Program-made: the position numbers and the translations under genes
Part shown: positions 62,593-64,000 of the stretch, in pieces
Layout: each line of letters starts with the position of its first letter
Numbering within the stretch: the first letter of the stretch is position 1
Source of the DNA: Tetraselmis striata
Taxonomy: Eukaryota > Chlorophyta > Chlorodendrophyceae > Chlorodendrales > Chlorodendraceae
Assembly: GCA_006384855.1 (NCBI GenBank)
Contig: VCJN01002159.1
Coordinates: 44,566 to 108,565 of the forward strand
Length of the DNA: 64,000 nt
Reading direction: 5' to 3'
The notes under the pieces: generated by a model
What the model was told of the DNA's origin: nothing
The model's input: the letters and a program-made list of their open reading frames with translations, nothing else
Database searches by the model: none

Positions 62593-64000
62593 TCACAATG
62601 ACGCATTGCGCCTGTGTAGAGTGTCTGTGTGAATCTTGGCAGTTTCCATAGTGGAAGCGCAAAGATGTCGCGTCGGCAGCTGTAGTTGTATTTTGTAGGC
62701 CTGAGGACTCACCTGCTCGATGGCCTCACATGGTCCTACATATCGTTGTTTAAGTTTGGAACACTTATGTCCACGTATGATCATATCATATCATATCATA
62801 TCATATCATGTCATATCATGTCATATCATGTCATATCATGTCATATCATGTCATATCATATCATATCATATCATATCATATCATATCATATCATATCATA
62901 TCATATCATATCATATCATATCATATCATATCATATCATATCATATCATATCATATCATATCATATCATATCATATCATATCATATCTATCATATCATAT
63001 CATAATCATATCATATCATATCATATCATATCATATCATATCATATCATATCATATCATATCATATCATATCATATCATATCATATCATATCATATCATA
63101 TCATATCATATCATATCATATCATATCATATCATCATTATTCTATCACCGATCTGAAAAGTTATTGGCTGCTTACTGTTCTTATGATAGCAATGTCTTTG
63201 ACATTCTTTGGTTATTATAATAGTTTCATGCACCAGATTGTGTATATCCTGTGTTTTCGACAGAATGTCTATGGTAGTCTCTCTCACTCCAGTTTTGGGG
63301 TTTACAATATCCATTGGCAACCGAGGATGGAAGCCATATATTGCCTGGAATGGAGTAGATTTTGTTGTTGACGATTCTGTGTTATTGTAGTTAAACTCAG
63401 CGAGGGACAGGTAGTTCACCCAGTCCTCCTGGTTATTGTAGCAGAAAGGTCGCAGCAACTGCTCAATTATTTTGTTCAATATTTCAGTCTGTCCGTCAGT
63501 CTGCGGATGATAGGCACTACTGAGGTTTAATGTTGTACCAAGCTGTTTGAACAGTTCTTGGAAATATGATGATGTATATTTTGTGTCTCGGTCTCCTACC
63601 ATGCAGGTACTGAGAACGTGGAGTCTGTATATTTTTTTGATATACAATGGTGCCAGTTCAGGAGTCGTGATGGCTTTCTGGCAAGGTATAAAGTGAGCCT
63701 GCTTTGTGAACAAGTCCTCAAAAGTGGCAATACAGTAATAACCATCCACTGATGGTAAATTTGTGATAAAGTCAAGACTGAGATATTCCCATGGTACAGT
63801 TGGTGTTGGCAGTGGCTGTAAAGCCGCTGCTGAAGCCTGTGTGTGCTGTTTTGTCAGCTTACAGACTTTACAGTTTCGGATATACGTTTTAATGTTTTGG
63901 TGCATGTGCAGCCAGCAAAATTTTCTTTTGATCAATTTCCCAGTTTTGAAGAATACCGTTATGGCCAGCCGTCTTAATATCATGATGTTCTTTTGATGAT
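62593..64000 (-). mobile_element. Ty3/Gypsy-type LTR retrotransposon fossil (partial)
   Basis: The minus strand shows the integrase part of a Ty3/Gypsy element: a zinc-binding segment (CKVCKLTKQH), the catalytic core (WEYLSLDFITNLP, SAYHPQTDGQTE) and the C-terminal module (RYVGPCEAIEQVSPQAYKI). The element continues past the right edge of the window, so protease, reverse transcriptase and the long terminal repeats are not visible. It looks broken, with at least one interruption. Its age cannot be judged without the terminal repeats. Confidence 0.85.
62780..63134. repeat. Pentanucleotide (TCATA)n microsatellite, about 355 bp
   Basis: Nearly pure TCATA units, with a TGTCATATCA ten-base variant block near 62809-62855 and small slips near 62986-63010. 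It lies inside the footprint of the Ty3/Gypsy-type fossil. Confidence 0.95.

Noticed and set aside
62686-63220. Open frames with HIISY-type repeats
   Set aside because: These are translations of the TCATA microsatellite.

Overview
The window is nuclear DNA from a green alga (Chlorophyta). The exons are GC-rich and the genes are dense in introns. The strongest marker is a head-to-head pair of [FeFe]-hydrogenase maturation genes. One is a fused HydE-HydF gene (HYDEF, minus strand, 23,524 to 11,208) and the other is HYDG (plus strand, 27,862 to 30,954). From memory this is the fusion and orientation known from Chlamydomonas reinhardtii. A chloroplast-type circularly permuted GTPase (BPG2), Chlamydomonas-type telomere-like units (TTTTAGGG) and TGTAA polyadenylation signals downstream of three genes fit the same group. 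I cannot name the genus from sequence alone.

Layout. 0.4-8.7 kb: BPG2 (+, 12 exons). 8.7-11.2 kb: intergenic, with dispersed repeats. 11.2-23.5 kb: HYDEF (-, 14 exons, all reading phases consistent, about 975 aa). 23.5-27.9 kb: the HYDEF/HYDG divergent spacer, invaded by part of a retroelement. 27.9-31.0 kb: HYDG (+, 6 exons, about 541 aa). 31.5-34.7 kb: an unrecognised two-pass membrane protein (-). 36.2-39.6 kb: an SNX1/SNX2-type retromer sorting nexin (-). 40-53 kb: a transposable-element island with an L1-like LINE, a second fragment of the same LINE, a retroelement C-terminal fragment, a decayed non-LTR reverse transcriptase and tRNA-derived SINEs. 53.3-55.3 kb: a 2-oxoglutarate/Fe(II) oxygenase (+, 7 exons). 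56.4-60.0 kb: lysyl-tRNA synthetase (+, 14 exons, about 597 aa). 60-62.6 kb: no gene seen. 62.6-64 kb: a broken Ty3/Gypsy-type fossil running off the right edge and carrying a long pentanucleotide microsatellite.

How the genes work together. HYDEF and HYDG supply all three maturases for the hydrogenase H-cluster. HydG makes the Fe-CO/CN synthon, HydE processes it, and HydF is the scaffold GTPase that delivers the 2Fe subcluster. The hydrogenase HYDA itself is not in the window. The other genes are housekeeping: plastid ribosome/rRNA maturation, endosomal sorting, translation and an oxygenase.

Points of interest. Homopolymer C tracts begin just inside several introns on the sense strand. Four introns appear to be GC-AG. 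One extra base breaks the reading frame in BPG2 exon 8. A tRNA-headed SINE family has clear target-site duplications. A retroelement family ends in a 3' hairpin and leaves very short solo tails, one of them flanked by 14-bp direct repeats.
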